Source of the DNA: Ruegeria sp. EL01
GTDB taxonomy: Bacteria > Pseudomonadota > Alphaproteobacteria > Rhodobacterales > Rhodobacteraceae
Direction: 5' to 3'
Assembly: GCF_900313035.1 (NCBI RefSeq)
Contig: NZ_OMPS01000004.1
Location: 88,098-152,097 of the forward strand
DNA: 64,000 nucleotides
Positions within the stretch are counted from its first letter, which is position 1; each line of letters begins with the position of its first letter. The translations under genes were made by a program, and so were the position numbers. This document shows positions 9,401 through 17,822 of this stretch, one piece after another. The notes beneath the pieces were generated by a model. That model was not told the DNA's origin. It made no database searches and was given only the letters and a program-made list of their open reading frames with translations.

Positions 9401-9859
9401 GATCACCGGCTCGCCCAGACGCTTGATCGCACCCCGCAATGCACCGACCGGCGATGCCTTGCCTTCATCCAGGACTTTGCCCGTCAGCATCAACGCCCAG
9501 GTCGAGGCATTGACCAGCGAGGACGAGGACTGCCCCAGATGCTTGCCCCAGTCTGACGGCGCGATTTTATCTTCGATCAGCGCATCAATCGTATCCGCAT
9601 CGGGGACGCGCAACAGAGCTTCGGCCAGGCACATCAATGCCACACCTTCATCTGTGGACAGGCCATATTCAGCCAGAAAGACCTCCATCATCCCGGGCGA
9701 CGTGCTGGATCGGATGTCCCGAACAAGCTGCGCAGCAGAGCCGCAAATGGCGCTGCGATCCTCATCCGTCAGGGCCGCATGAGTGATCAGGGTATCAAGA
9801 ATCGCTGTCTGATCCGCATAGGTCAAGGTATCGATACGGGTGCGAAGGCTGTGTGACAT
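6461..9859 (-). CDS. putA: bifunctional proline dehydrogenase / glutamate-semialdehyde dehydrogenase PutA
   Basis: PutA oxidises proline to glutamate in two steps at the membrane face. In this 1132-residue protein the FAD-dependent proline dehydrogenase barrel covers about residues 80-480 (RLVKGAYWD near 340, the RRLLENGANSSFV helix near 455). The NAD-dependent aldehyde dehydrogenase covers about 540-1000, with catalytic Cys792 in SAGQRCS and Glu758 in AETGG. A C-terminal extension follows. There is no N-terminal ribbon-helix-helix DNA-binding domain, so this PutA cannot repress itself as the E. coli one does. The ATG at 9859 follows GGAGAAA and is preferred over an upstream in-frame start. 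The regulator PutR is divergent. Confidence 0.95.
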   Translation of the reverse strand: MSHSLRTRIDTLTYADQTAILDTLITHAALTDEDRSAICGSAAQLVRDIRSSTSPGMMEVFLAEYGLSTDEGVALMCLAEALLRVPDADTIDALIEDKIAPSDWGKHLGQSSSSLVNASTWALMLTGKVLDEGKASPVGALRGAIKRLGEPVIRTAVGRAMKEMGRQFVLGETIQSAMDRAKGMEAKGYTYSYDMLGEAARTDADAARYHLSYSRAIAAIAEACTHDDIRANPGISVKLSALHPRYELAQEERVMKDLVPRLRSLALLAKSAGMGLNIDAEEADRLSLSLQVIETVMAEPALAGWDGFGIVVQAYGPRAGLVLDTLYEMAQRHDRKLMVRLVKGAYWDTEIKRAQVEGVDGFPVFTHKAATDVSYIANARKLLDMTDRIYPQFATHNAHTVSAIVHMAEDQQYEFQRLHGMGETLHQIVKDQRNTRCRIYAPVGAHRDLLAYLVRRLLENGANSSFVNQIVDENVPPEEVASDPFAAIRTPPPPLPTGPELFQPERPNSKGFDLHHTPTLDMIETARGQFRTSDWHARPLLSDKANPGSDEPIVNPANPQDTLGAVAPASAEDIELALASSSPWQAPPAERAHILNAAADLYEAHYGELFALLAREAGKSLPDAVAELREAVDFLRYYAANIPDAKPAGTFTCISPWNFPLAIFSGQIAAALATGNAVLAKPAPQTPLIAHRAVQLLHEAGVPRDVLQLLPGGPAVGAVLTSDARVSGVAFTGSTATALKIRTAMAENMRPGTPLIAETGGLNAMIVDSTALPEQAVQSIIESAFQSAGQRCSALRCLYLQEDIADDVLTMLQGAMDALSVGDPWMIATDCGPVIDVQALQGISDHAAQARSEGRVLKELSTPPEGTFIAPTLIEIPGISALEREIFGPVLHVARFKAQDIDKVIADINATGYGLTFGLHTRIDDRVQHVTEAIHAGNIYVNRNQIGAIVGSQPFGGEGLSGTGPKAGGPNYMARFCAPDRQSAEGTWDSAADLPAPQGQPAAVKTQSLPGPTGESNRLSEYPRPPLLCMGPGEAAARTQAEAVMILGGTAIQATGMLDLHRLKNLPNISGVLWWGDDDTARQIEQSLAQRDGPILPLIPGKPDRARVLGERHVCVDTTAAGGNAALLGGAA

Positions 9860-9962
9860 GGTTTCTCCGGGCGTTTTTGTTAGTATATCCACTAAATGGC
9901 AGGACAACGGACTGAGTTTTGTCGTATTGAAGCCTAATCGCCTAAAGATCTAAGAGAATGAG

Positions 9963-10451
9963 ATGCAAAAAGACTTTCCGGACTTGGATCGGTTCGACCG
10001 ATCCATCCTTAAGGTGCTCGCCGAAGACGGGCGGATTTCGGTCGCTGATTTGGCCCGAAAGATTGGATTGTCTAAATCCCCGACGCAGGCGCGTCTTAAG
10101 CGGCTAGAAGCGGACGGTGTCATCACCGGTTATCGCGCCATGCTGGACCCGATCCGCCTTGGGCTGGATCACGTTGCTTTTGTCGAGGTGCGTTTGACTG
10201 ACACCCGCGAAAAGGCGCTGGCTGAATTCAACGCGGCGGTTCGAAAAATAGCCGAAATAGAACAGGCGCATATGATCGCCTCGAATTTTGACTACCTATT
10301 GAAGATTCGCACTGGTTCGATGTCGGAGTACCGCGCTGTGCTGGCCGAGAAGGTTTCTTCCCTGCCGCATGTCGCCAGTACATCCACATTTGTCGCGATG
10401 GAGGCGGTTAAAGAAACTGGAATGTTGGGTGCGTTGGACGGCCCCAGCTGA
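9963..10451 (+). CDS. putR: Lrp/AsnC-family regulator, PutR type
   Basis: A 162-residue Lrp/AsnC protein: an N-terminal helix-turn-helix (LDRFDRSILKVLAEDGRIS, then DLARKIGLSKSPTQARLKRLE) and a C-terminal effector domain with the usual DYLLKI strand. In Rhodobacter and Agrobacterium a divergent Lrp-type PutR activates putA in response to proline, and the arrangement here is the same. The 103-bp gap should contain its binding sites, but I could not pick out a convincing one by eye. Confidence 0.88.
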   Translation: MQKDFPDLDRFDRSILKVLAEDGRISVADLARKIGLSKSPTQARLKRLEADGVITGYRAMLDPIRLGLDHVAFVEVRLTDTREKALAEFNAAVRKIAEIEQAHMIASNFDYLLKIRTGSMSEYRAVLAEKVSSLPHVASTSTFVAMEAVKETGMLGALDGPS

Positions 10452-10610
10452 ACACTCCCTGATAGCGACCCCAACCGGGGCATGTTTCAGCACGGTACAG
10501 TCATTGCTGAAAAGACTTTCCGCTCTGGTATCCGTTCGTCACAACCTGTTGGTTTGATAGGCCGTGAAACTCCTACCAAAAGTGATCCGAAAATTCTTTG
10601 TTGCCAAATT

Positions 10611-10643
10611 TGGAACGTTCCAGTATTGAATTGGAACGTTCTA
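10611..10643. promoter_or_regulatory. two tandem LacI-family operators 21 bp apart
   Basis: The perfect 12-bp palindrome TGGAACGTTCCA (10611-10622) is followed by TGGAACGTTCTA (10632-10643), which differs at one base. Start-to-start spacing is exactly 21 bp, two helical turns, so two dimers would bind on one face of the DNA. The central CpG with flanking AA/TT is typical of LacI/PurR-type operators. The pair lies 15 bases before the first gene of the long catabolic operon whose last gene encodes a LacI-type regulator. Confidence 0.75.
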
Positions 10644-10657
10644 ATTGGGGGTGTGGA

Positions 10658-11659
10658 ATGGACTGGGTTTTTGTTGGTGCAAGTACAATCGCTGCCCAAC
10701 ACATGCTGAACGCGGTACGCCAACAACCGGGGCACAATGTGACTTGGATCGTTAGCAACTCTCCTGAAAGGGTTCAGGTTTGGGCTGATGATCATGGGAT
10801 TGCACACGCCACCACAAATCTGTCCGAAGCGCTTGCTGATCCCAAGGTAAAAGCGGTCTACATTTCATCCACCAACGAAAAACATCATGCGCAGGCCATG
10901 GCTGCCGTTTCGGCAGGCAAACATGTTCTGTGCGAAAAGCCGCTGGGGATGACCCAGAACGAGGCGGTTGAAATGGTGCAGGCCGCCCAGACTGCAGGGG
11001 TCGTCTTTGGGACCAATCACCACCTGCGCTGCTCGGGCAGCCATCGTGCTGTTCGTGATCTGATTGCTGCGGGCCGTGTGGGACAGGTTCTGTCGTTGCG
11101 CATTCATCATGCCGTTCACCTTCCGGGCAATTTGCAGGGTTGGCGGATAAACGACGCAGGTGCTGGCGGCGGAGTTATTCCTGACATTGTAGTGCATGAT
11201 GCGGATGTTATCCGTTTCCTGTTGCGAGAGGATCCGACCTCGGTCGTGGCTCAGATGGCCAGTTCGGGCATGGGGCAGGGGGTTGAGGATTCATGCATGT
11301 CTGTCTGGACCATGCCGTCCGGTGTGATGGTTATGACGCATGAAAGCTTTACGCATCCATATGCCGGATCGGGCTTGGAGGTGCACGGAACGAACGGATC
11401 GATCTTTGCAAAGGGCGTCATGACGCAAAGCCCGGTCGGAGATATCACTTTGGTGACCGAGGCCGGTCAGGAAAATATCTCCTACTCAGGCCATGACCTT
11501 TATGTGCAGGGCGTTTGCGAATTTGTCGCTGCTACCACGGGGCAGGGTCGGCCCGCCGCCGATGGTCCGGATGGGGTGAAATCCCTTTCTGTCGCGCTTT
11601 GCGTGCGGAAGGCCGCCGCAACCGGTCAGCGTATCGATGTCGATTACGGTGGGTTCTGA
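10658..11659 (+). CDS. Gfo/Idh/MocA family oxidoreductase
   Basis: A 333-residue NAD(P)-dependent dehydrogenase with an N-terminal Rossmann fold (VFVGASTIAA), the family CEKPLG motif at residues 92-97 holding the catalytic Lys, and the C-terminal alpha/beta substrate domain with a conserved VVHDADVIRFL segment. The family oxidises or reduces sugars, inositols and 3-keto-glycosides. The start at 10658 is preferred because an upstream in-frame ATG would lie inside the operator region, and GGTGTGGA stands just before the chosen ATG. It is the first gene of the operon, and its TGA overlaps the next ATG (ATGA). Confidence 0.88.
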   Translation: MDWVFVGASTIAAQHMLNAVRQQPGHNVTWIVSNSPERVQVWADDHGIAHATTNLSEALADPKVKAVYISSTNEKHHAQAMAAVSAGKHVLCEKPLGMTQNEAVEMVQAAQTAGVVFGTNHHLRCSGSHRAVRDLIAAGRVGQVLSLRIHHAVHLPGNLQGWRINDAGAGGGVIPDIVVHDADVIRFLLREDPTSVVAQMASSGMGQGVEDSCMSVWTMPSGVMVMTHESFTHPYAGSGLEVHGTNGSIFAKGVMTQSPVGDITLVTEAGQENISYSGHDLYVQGVCEFVAATTGQGRPAADGPDGVKSLSVALCVRKAAATGQRIDVDYGGF

Positions 11660-13230
11660 TGACCAAGCTTGCATCTGCATCGCAGGCCGTTTCTCGCATC
11701 CCAGACGATGCGGTGGTGACCGTGTCGTCATCTTCCGCTTTGGGATGTCCTGATCTGGTGCTCAACGCCATCGGTCAGCGGTTTCAGGCCGAAGGGTATC
11801 CGCGCAACATCACGACGCTTCACCCAATCGCTGCCGGAGACATGTACGGGGTAAAAGGGATGGATCATCTGGCCCAAGATGGGCTGTTGAGCCGCGTGTT
11901 GGCCGGATCGTACCCCTCGGGCCCTTCAAGCCTTGAGATGCCGAAAATCTGGAAGATGATCGTCGAGGATCGAGTGGCGGCCTACAACGTTCCCTCGGGT
12001 ATTCTGTACGATATGCACCGCGAGGCTGCAGCACGGCGGCCCGGCGTGTTAACCCAAGTCGGCTTAGATACTTTCGTTGATCCGGTTCGCGAAGGGTGCG
12101 CAATGAACGCGCGCGGTGCGGATGAGCCCATCGTTGCCCGAGCAGAATTTGATGGTCAGACCTGGCTGCATTTTCCCAACATTGTTCCGAATGTTTGCAT
12201 ATTGCGTGCCACCACGGCGGACGAATTCGGAAATCTGACCTACGAACATGAAGGCGCTTATCTGGGCGGGTTGGAACAGGCAATCTGCGTGCGCAACCAC
12301 GGTGGGTTGGTGATCGCGCAAGTTCAGCGGGTCACTGCCGCGGGCAGTCTGCGACCCCATGATGTGCGTGTCCCGGGTCATCTGGTTGACCTGATCGTCG
12401 AGGACTCGTTTCAGAAACAAACCACTGAAACAAGCTATGATCCGGCGATATCGGGTCAGGTTATGCGTCCGTGGGATGGTTTTTCCTTGGCTGAGCATGG
12501 CGTCGAGAAGGTCATCGCGCGCCGCGCCGCATTGGAATTGCGCAAGGGGATGAGCGCGAACCTGGGCTTTGGGATCAGCGCAATGGTCCCGCGTATTCTG
12601 CTGGAAGAAGGTCACCCGCAGGCTGTGACCTGGGCCATAGAACAAGGTGCTGTGGGTGGTGTGCCCCTGACCGGATTTGCGTTTGGATGCGCCTCGAATG
12701 CCCATGCCTATGTGCCGTCGCCGCAACAATTCATCTACTTTCAGGGCGGCGGTTTCGATATGTCGTTCCTGTCGTTCCTAGAGGTGGACGTAGAAGGCAA
12801 TGTGAACGTCTCCAAGCTGGGCAAAAAACCTTACCTGACAGCGGGATGCGGTGGCTTTGTGGATATCACCGCACGGGCGAAGAAAATCGTGTTTTCCGGG
12901 TGGTTCGAGGCAGGCGCCAAGATCGATCTGGGATCAGACGGTATCAAAGTCGCGGCACCCGGAAAATTCACCAAGATGGTGGATCGCGTCGAACATGTCA
13001 CCTTCTCGGGTCGCCGTGCGCGCGCGACAGGTCAGGACGTTCTGTATGTCACCGAACGCTGCGTGATCCGTTTGACCGAGAGCGGTTTGGTAGCGACTGA
13101 GATCATGCCCGGGATCAATCCACAGCGTGATATCGTCGATGCGTCCGGCGGCCGTGTGCCCGTTGCAGAAAACGCCAAGCTTATGCCGGGAACACTTTTT
13201 GCCGAAGGCCCGATGGGGATGACCTTATGA
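11659..13230 (+). CDS. family I acyl-CoA:carboxylate CoA-transferase (YdiF-like)
   Basis: A 523-residue protein in which alpha and beta CoA-transferase halves are fused, as in E. coli YdiF and propionate CoA-transferase. The likely catalytic Glu328 lies in WAIEQGAVGG. Gly-rich CoA-binding segments follow (GFAFGCASN, YFQGGGFDMSFL). It would move CoA between an acyl-CoA and a free acid, so the pathway product is probably activated at little energy cost. It is translationally coupled to both neighbours (ATGA overlaps). The true substrate acid is unknown. Confidence 0.88.
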   Translation: MTKLASASQAVSRIPDDAVVTVSSSSALGCPDLVLNAIGQRFQAEGYPRNITTLHPIAAGDMYGVKGMDHLAQDGLLSRVLAGSYPSGPSSLEMPKIWKMIVEDRVAAYNVPSGILYDMHREAAARRPGVLTQVGLDTFVDPVREGCAMNARGADEPIVARAEFDGQTWLHFPNIVPNVCILRATTADEFGNLTYEHEGAYLGGLEQAICVRNHGGLVIAQVQRVTAAGSLRPHDVRVPGHLVDLIVEDSFQKQTTETSYDPAISGQVMRPWDGFSLAEHGVEKVIARRAALELRKGMSANLGFGISAMVPRILLEEGHPQAVTWAIEQGAVGGVPLTGFAFGCASNAHAYVPSPQQFIYFQGGGFDMSFLSFLEVDVEGNVNVSKLGKKPYLTAGCGGFVDITARAKKIVFSGWFEAGAKIDLGSDGIKVAAPGKFTKMVDRVEHVTFSGRRARATGQDVLYVTERCVIRLTESGLVATEIMPGINPQRDIVDASGGRVPVAENAKLMPGTLFAEGPMGMTL

Positions 13231-13994
13231 GTGGGATTGGTTTTCATATCGACGGGTCAACCGCAGTTTTGACGCTGGACAATGTTGCCAAACTGAATGC
13301 TTTGACGATCCAGATGCTGGATGCCCTGGACGCCAGAGTTCAGGAGGTCGAGCGCGATAGCTCGCTGCGGTGTCTGATCGTGACCGGGACCGGAGACAAA
13401 GCGTTTTGCTGTGGGGCCGATATTGGCGCATGGGGTGACTTAAGCCCGGCGGAGTTTTCGCGCCATTGGGTGCGGGACGGGCATCGGATCTTTGACCGGC
13501 TTGCGAGGTTGGGCAAGCCGACCATTGCTGCGATCAACGGCCACGCATTTGGCGGCGGGCTGGAACTGGCAAGTTGCTGTGATCTGCGACTGGTTGCTCC
13601 CCGTGCGACGCTGGCCCTACCCGAAGCACGCGTGGGGATTGTACCCGGCTGGTCTGGAACGCAACGGCTGACCCGGCTGATCCCGGAAGGCGCGGTAAAA
13701 GAGATGGCGCTGTTTGGTCGTCGCATCGGGGCGGAACGCGCTGTTGCACTAGGTTTCGCGACCGAGGTGGCAGACGTCCCGCTGGCCCGCGCGCTTGAGA
13801 TGGCGGCTGACATCCAAGGCTTGTCCCCGCGTGCAGTGGAAATCTCAAAAAACATGATCCATGCAGCGGTCGGCGAAGACACGCAGGCCGTCGTCGAAGC
13901 CCTCGGTAGCGCGGCGGCTGCAGCTTCAGCGGATCGCGAAGAAGGTGTCGCGGCCTTTATGGAAAAACGAAACCCTCATTTCTCGGGCCTATGA
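13227..13994 (+). CDS. enoyl-CoA hydratase/isomerase family protein
   Basis: This 255-residue crotonase-fold protein has the oxyanion-hole segments CCGADIGAW (near residue 65) and GHAFGGGLELA (near 107), and the LPEARVG loop carrying one of the two catalytic Glu residues. A true hydratase function is therefore possible, though the crotonase family is diverse. It lies between the CoA-transferase and the aldehyde dehydrogenase, overlapping the former by 4 bp. This suggests that a CoA ester formed by the pathway is hydrated, isomerised or cleaved. Confidence 0.88.
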   Translation: MSGIGFHIDGSTAVLTLDNVAKLNALTIQMLDALDARVQEVERDSSLRCLIVTGTGDKAFCCGADIGAWGDLSPAEFSRHWVRDGHRIFDRLARLGKPTIAAINGHAFGGGLELASCCDLRLVAPRATLALPEARVGIVPGWSGTQRLTRLIPEGAVKEMALFGRRIGAERAVALGFATEVADVPLARALEMAADIQGLSPRAVEISKNMIHAAVGEDTQAVVEALGSAAAAASADREEGVAAFMEKRNPHFSGL

Positions 13995-13998
13995 CAAT

Positions 13999-15522
13999 AT
14001 GAAGGATCTTTCGATCAACCCCGCAATTTCTTTCGATCTGCCCGAGCTTTTCGAAGGCCGGCACCTGATCAATGGTGTCTTATGCGACAGTGCGTCCGGT
14101 GAAACCTTTGAACGCCAGTCGCCATCTCATGGGCACATTGTCAGCCGATCCGCATTGGGTAGCGAAGCCGAGGCCGAGGCAGCGATTGAAGCGGCCCGCG
14201 CTGCCTTTGACAGCGGGGTCTGGAGCCGGGCATCTGGTAAAGAACGTGCGTCGGTTTTGCTCAAAGTTGCGGACCTGATCGAGTGCAACGTTGACCGCAT
14301 CGCGTTGATGGAAACACTGGAAAGCGGAAAGCCGATCAGCCAGTCCCAGGCAGAAGTCGGCGGAGCGGCCGACTTGTGGCGCTATGCGGCCTCGCTGGCA
14401 CGCAGCACGCATGGGGACAGTCACAACACGCTGGGTGAAGACATAGTAGGTGTGGTTCTGAAAGAGCCTGTTGGCGTAGTGTCGATCATCACGCCGTGGA
14501 ACTTCCCGTTCTGGATTCTCAGCCAGAAACTGCCCTTTGCACTGGCGGCGGGCTGCACCGTCGTGGTGAAACCGTCAGAGATGACGCCTTCGACAACTCA
14601 GATGCTGGGTGAGTTACTGGTCGAGGCGGGTCTGCCGGCTGGTGTCTGCAATATTGTGCTTGGGTACGGCGTGCCGGTCGGCAGCCTGATGTCCAGCCAC
14701 CCGGCAGTAGATATGGTGAGCTTCACCGGATCGACCGGGGTGGGCAAAACCATTGGTGCAACGGCGTCTGACACACTTAAGAAAGTGGCGCTGGAATTGG
14801 GCGGCAAGAATCCTCAGGTGATCTTCCCGGATGCCGATTTGGACGCTGCTGCGGATGCGGTTGTTTTTGGCGTCTATTTCAACGTTGGACAGTGCTGCAA
14901 TTCGAGCAGCAGGATTATCGTGCATGAAGATATCGCTGAAGATTTTCGCGACCGTGTTGTTGAACTATCCCGCAAGGTGAAATTCGGCGATCCGCTGGAT
15001 CCGACTACGCAAGTGGGCGCAATCGTAACCCCTCAGCACAACTCGAAAATTGATGCTTATGTCAAAGAAGCCAAGGCCTCTGGCGCGACCGTTGTGCTTG
15101 GTGGCGACCAACTGAACGTCGAAGGTCTTGGCGATCAGTTCTACCAGCCAACAGTGATAGATCAGGTCACATCGGACATGCCAATCGCAAGGGATGAAGT
15201 GTTTGGTCCGGTTCTTTCTATCCTGACGTTCAAAACACTGGACGAGGCCATCACACTGACCAATGATAGCGCTTACGGTTTGTCCGCTGGGGTGTGGAGC
15301 GAAAATGTTCACACCTGTCTTGAATTCGCCCGCCGTGCAGAAACGGGAACGGTCTGGACCAACACTTGGATGGACGGATTCCCCGAGGTTGCCTTCGGTG
15401 GGTTCAAGCAATCCGGGCAGGGAAGAGAGATTGGACGATATGGGTTCGAGGAATTTTTTGAAGTGAAATCTGTGGTTATGCGGATCGGCAACAGCCGGAC
15501 GCCATGGGTGCAGGAAAGCTAA
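13999..15522 (+). CDS. NAD(P)-dependent aldehyde dehydrogenase
   Basis: The 507-residue protein has the full aldehyde dehydrogenase set: TPWNFPFWI near residue 165, SFTGSTGVGK near 241-250, the general base Glu266 in LELGGKNP, and the catalytic Cys300 in NVGQCCN. It resembles betaine-aldehyde and hydroxy-aldehyde dehydrogenases. The ATG at 13999, four bases after the hydratase stop, gives the family length. A longer in-frame extension overlaps the previous gene and is unlikely. It would convert the aldehyde made by the GMC dehydrogenases into the acid used by the CoA-transferase. Confidence 0.9.
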   Translation: MKDLSINPAISFDLPELFEGRHLINGVLCDSASGETFERQSPSHGHIVSRSALGSEAEAEAAIEAARAAFDSGVWSRASGKERASVLLKVADLIECNVDRIALMETLESGKPISQSQAEVGGAADLWRYAASLARSTHGDSHNTLGEDIVGVVLKEPVGVVSIITPWNFPFWILSQKLPFALAAGCTVVVKPSEMTPSTTQMLGELLVEAGLPAGVCNIVLGYGVPVGSLMSSHPAVDMVSFTGSTGVGKTIGATASDTLKKVALELGGKNPQVIFPDADLDAAADAVVFGVYFNVGQCCNSSSRIIVHEDIAEDFRDRVVELSRKVKFGDPLDPTTQVGAIVTPQHNSKIDAYVKEAKASGATVVLGGDQLNVEGLGDQFYQPTVIDQVTSDMPIARDEVFGPVLSILTFKTLDEAITLTNDSAYGLSAGVWSENVHTCLEFARRAETGTVWTNTWMDGFPEVAFGGFKQSGQGREIGRYGFEEFFEVKSVVMRIGNSRTPWVQES

Positions 15523-15527
15523 CACCA

Positions 15528-15546
15528 AGCACCTAAAAAAGGTGCT
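15528..15546 (+). terminator. intercistronic hairpin before the transporter genes
   Basis: AGCACCT (15528-15534) and AGGTGCT (15540-15546) form a 7-bp stem in the 59-bp gap before the binding-protein gene. No T run follows. Such a hairpin probably acts in mRNA processing or stability, letting the binding protein be made at a level different from the enzymes. Confidence 0.5.
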
Positions 15547-15581
15547 CAACGAACGAAGATCGCATTTAGGGAGGAAACATA

Positions 15582-16832
15582 ATGCGTAAACTACTCAAGA
15601 CAAAGTCGGTCATTGTGGCCGGACTGCTGTGCACGTCCAGCCTTGCCCAGGCCGAAGAGGTTGAAGTTCTTCATTGGTGGACGTCAGGCGGTGAAGCCGC
15701 GGCGCTGAATGTTCTGAAAGACGATCTGTCTGGTCAGGGCGTTGGCTGGACCGATATGCCCGTTGCCGGCGGTGGTGGCGAACAGGCGATGACCGTTTTG
15801 CGGGCGCGTGTCACTGCTGGTAACGCACCAACCGCTGTGCAAGGTCTGGGTTTTGATATTCAGGACTGGGCGGCACAGGGTGCATTGGCTGACTTGAATG
15901 ATGTTGCTGCCAAAGAAGGTTGGGACGACGTTGTTCCTGATGCGCTGAAGGCCTTTGCCAAGCATGACGGCAAGTGGGTGTCTGCGCCTGTTAACGTCCA
16001 TTCGACCAACTGGGTTTGGGCGAACAAGGCCGTGCTGGATGCGAACGGCATTGCTCAGCCAGCCAGCTGGGACGAATTTGTGGCAGCCGTCGAAGCACTG
16101 AAAGCCGCAGGCATTACGCCGATCGCGCATGGTGGTCAGGCGTGGCAGGACGCGACCATATTTGACGCGGTTGCGATGTCGACACTGGGTCCGGATGGCT
16201 ACAAAGCAGCGTTTGTTGATCTGGACGAAGGCACGCTTGGTGGCGACGCAATGAAAGAGGCGTTCGACCGCATGGCCTTTATCCGCGACAACGTTGACGA
16301 GAACTTCTCGGGTCGTGACTGGAACCTGGCCACAGCGATGGTCATCAACGGTGAAGCCGGTTTCCAGATGATGGGCGACTGGGCAAAGGGTGAGTTTCTG
16401 AATGCGGACAAAGTTCCGGGTGAAGACTTCCTGTGCTTCCGATTCCCGGGAACGGCTGATCAGGTCACGTTCAACGCCGACCAGTTCATGATGTTCGATC
16501 AGGGCGGATCGGTTTCACCCGAACAGGCCGCGCTTGCCAGCGCCATCCTGTCGCCTGCATTCCAGTCGGCGTTTAATGTCGTGAAGGGCTCGGTCCCGGC
16601 ACGTACAGATGTCAGCGACGCAGACTTTGACGCCTGCGGCAAGCAAGGCATGAAGGATCTGGCAGCAGCGGCTGCATCGGGTAATCTTTTTGGCTCTATG
16701 GCTCATGGCCACGCAGCGCCTGCGTCGGTCAAGAATGCGGTCTATGACGTCGTGACGGCGCATTTCAACGGCGAGTACGACAGCGAAACGGCTGTGGTCG
16801 AGCTGGTTGACGCCGTATCGATCGCCAAGTGA
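15582..16832 (+). CDS. ABC transporter periplasmic sugar-binding protein (CUT1 type)
   Basis: A 416-residue secreted binding protein. The signal peptide ends with SSLAQA (cleavage after residue 24). The mature start [20 protein letters not shown] and the following [12 protein letters not shown] are typical of the glucose/mannose-type binding proteins of proteobacteria. It has an excellent ribosome-binding site (GGGAGGAAAC). It delivers the substrate to the two permeases encoded next. The family suggests a monosaccharide or a small glycoside as ligand, but the ligand cannot be read from the sequence. Confidence 0.92.
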   Translation: MRKLLKTKSVIVAGLLCTSSLAQAEEVEVLHWWTSGGEAAALNVLKDDLSGQGVGWTDMPVAGGGGEQAMTVLRARVTAGNAPTAVQGLGFDIQDWAAQGALADLNDVAAKEGWDDVVPDALKAFAKHDGKWVSAPVNVHSTNWVWANKAVLDANGIAQPASWDEFVAAVEALKAAGITPIAHGGQAWQDATIFDAVAMSTLGPDGYKAAFVDLDEGTLGGDAMKEAFDRMAFIRDNVDENFSGRDWNLATAMVINGEAGFQMMGDWAKGEFLNADKVPGEDFLCFRFPGTADQVTFNADQFMMFDQGGSVSPEQAALASAILSPAFQSAFNVVKGSVPARTDVSDADFDACGKQGMKDLAAAAASGNLFGSMAHGHAAPASVKNAVYDVVTAHFNGEYDSETAVVELVDAVSIAK

Positions 16833-16854
16833 TCGGAAAGTGATCCTCCCGATG

Positions 16855-16873
16855 GGGCGGTCAGTGGCCGCCC
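16855..16873 (+). terminator. hairpin between binding-protein and permease genes
   Basis: GGGCGG (16855-16860) pairs with CCGCCC (16868-16873) in the 96-bp gap after the binding-protein gene. There is no T run. Hairpins at this place are common in ABC operons and are thought to raise binding-protein mRNA over permease mRNA. Confidence 0.5.
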
Positions 16874-16928
16874 TGTCCCAAGAGGGCAATCCAAGCCTTA
16901 AAACACCACCACTTTAGGAGGGCGCGCC

Positions 16929-17822
16929 ATGGCTGTTTCAGCCGACGCGGATTTCAAGACACGCCTTCAAAACTGGATCCCGAAACTGGTCCTGTCGCCA
17001 TCGCTGGCGATGATGCTGGTCTTTGTTTACGGGTTTATCCTGTTTTCGGTCTACCTGTCCTTTACCGACAGCCGTATCCTGCCGTCTTTTGGATGGGTTG
17101 GTTGGGAAAACTACGACAAGCTTTGGCGCCTCAGTCATTGGGAAACGTCTCTGATCAACATGGGCATCTTTGCGGGTCTCTATATCGTGATCTGCACCTG
17201 TATCGGACTTGGCCTGGCAATTTTCCTTGATCAGAAAATCCGCGGCGAAGGGTTGCTGCGCCCGATTTATCTCTATCCCATGGCGCTCAGCTTTATCGTG
17301 ACAGGCACCGCTTGGAAGTGGTTCCTGGATCCCGGCATCGGGTTGGAAAACGTGATGCACAGTTGGGGCTGGGAAAGCTTCGAGTTCGACTGGATCAAGA
17401 ACCGCGACTACGCAATTTACACTGTTGTGCTGGCCGCCGTATGGCAGACCAGCGGCTTCGTTATGGCGATGTTCCTTGCGGGGCTGCGGGGGATCGACAA
17501 CGAAATCCTGCGCGCTGCCCAGATGGATGGTGCGTCGAACTGGAACCTCTACCGTCGCATCATTATTCCGCAACTGCGGCCTGCATTCCTGTCTGCGTTT
17601 GTGATCCTCAGCCATCTGGCCATCAAGACGTTTGACCTTGTGATCGCCTTGACCGGAGGAGGTCCGGGGCGCGCGACCGAGCTGCCCGCAACCTTCATGT
17701 ATTCTTACACCTTCACGCGAAATCAGATGGGGATCGGCGCTGCCTCGGCCACGATCATGCTGATGACCATCGCGGCGATCATGATCCCCTATCTTTACGC
17801 TGAATTGCGGGAGAAACGCTGA
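16929..17822 (+). CDS. sugar ABC transporter permease (first)
   Basis: A 297-residue MalF-like inner-membrane permease with six predicted helices. The EAA loop that contacts the ATPase is visible as EILRAAQMDGASNWNLYRRIIIPQL near residues 195-219. AGGAGG lies 10 bases before the ATG. The stop overlaps the ATG of the second permease, so the two are translationally coupled and probably form a heterodimer. Confidence 0.92.
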   Translation: MAVSADADFKTRLQNWIPKLVLSPSLAMMLVFVYGFILFSVYLSFTDSRILPSFGWVGWENYDKLWRLSHWETSLINMGIFAGLYIVICTCIGLGLAIFLDQKIRGEGLLRPIYLYPMALSFIVTGTAWKWFLDPGIGLENVMHSWGWESFEFDWIKNRDYAIYTVVLAAVWQTSGFVMAMFLAGLRGIDNEILRAAQMDGASNWNLYRRIIIPQLRPAFLSAFVILSHLAIKTFDLVIALTGGGPGRATELPATFMYSYTFTRNQMGIGAASATIMLMTIAAIMIPYLYAELREKR

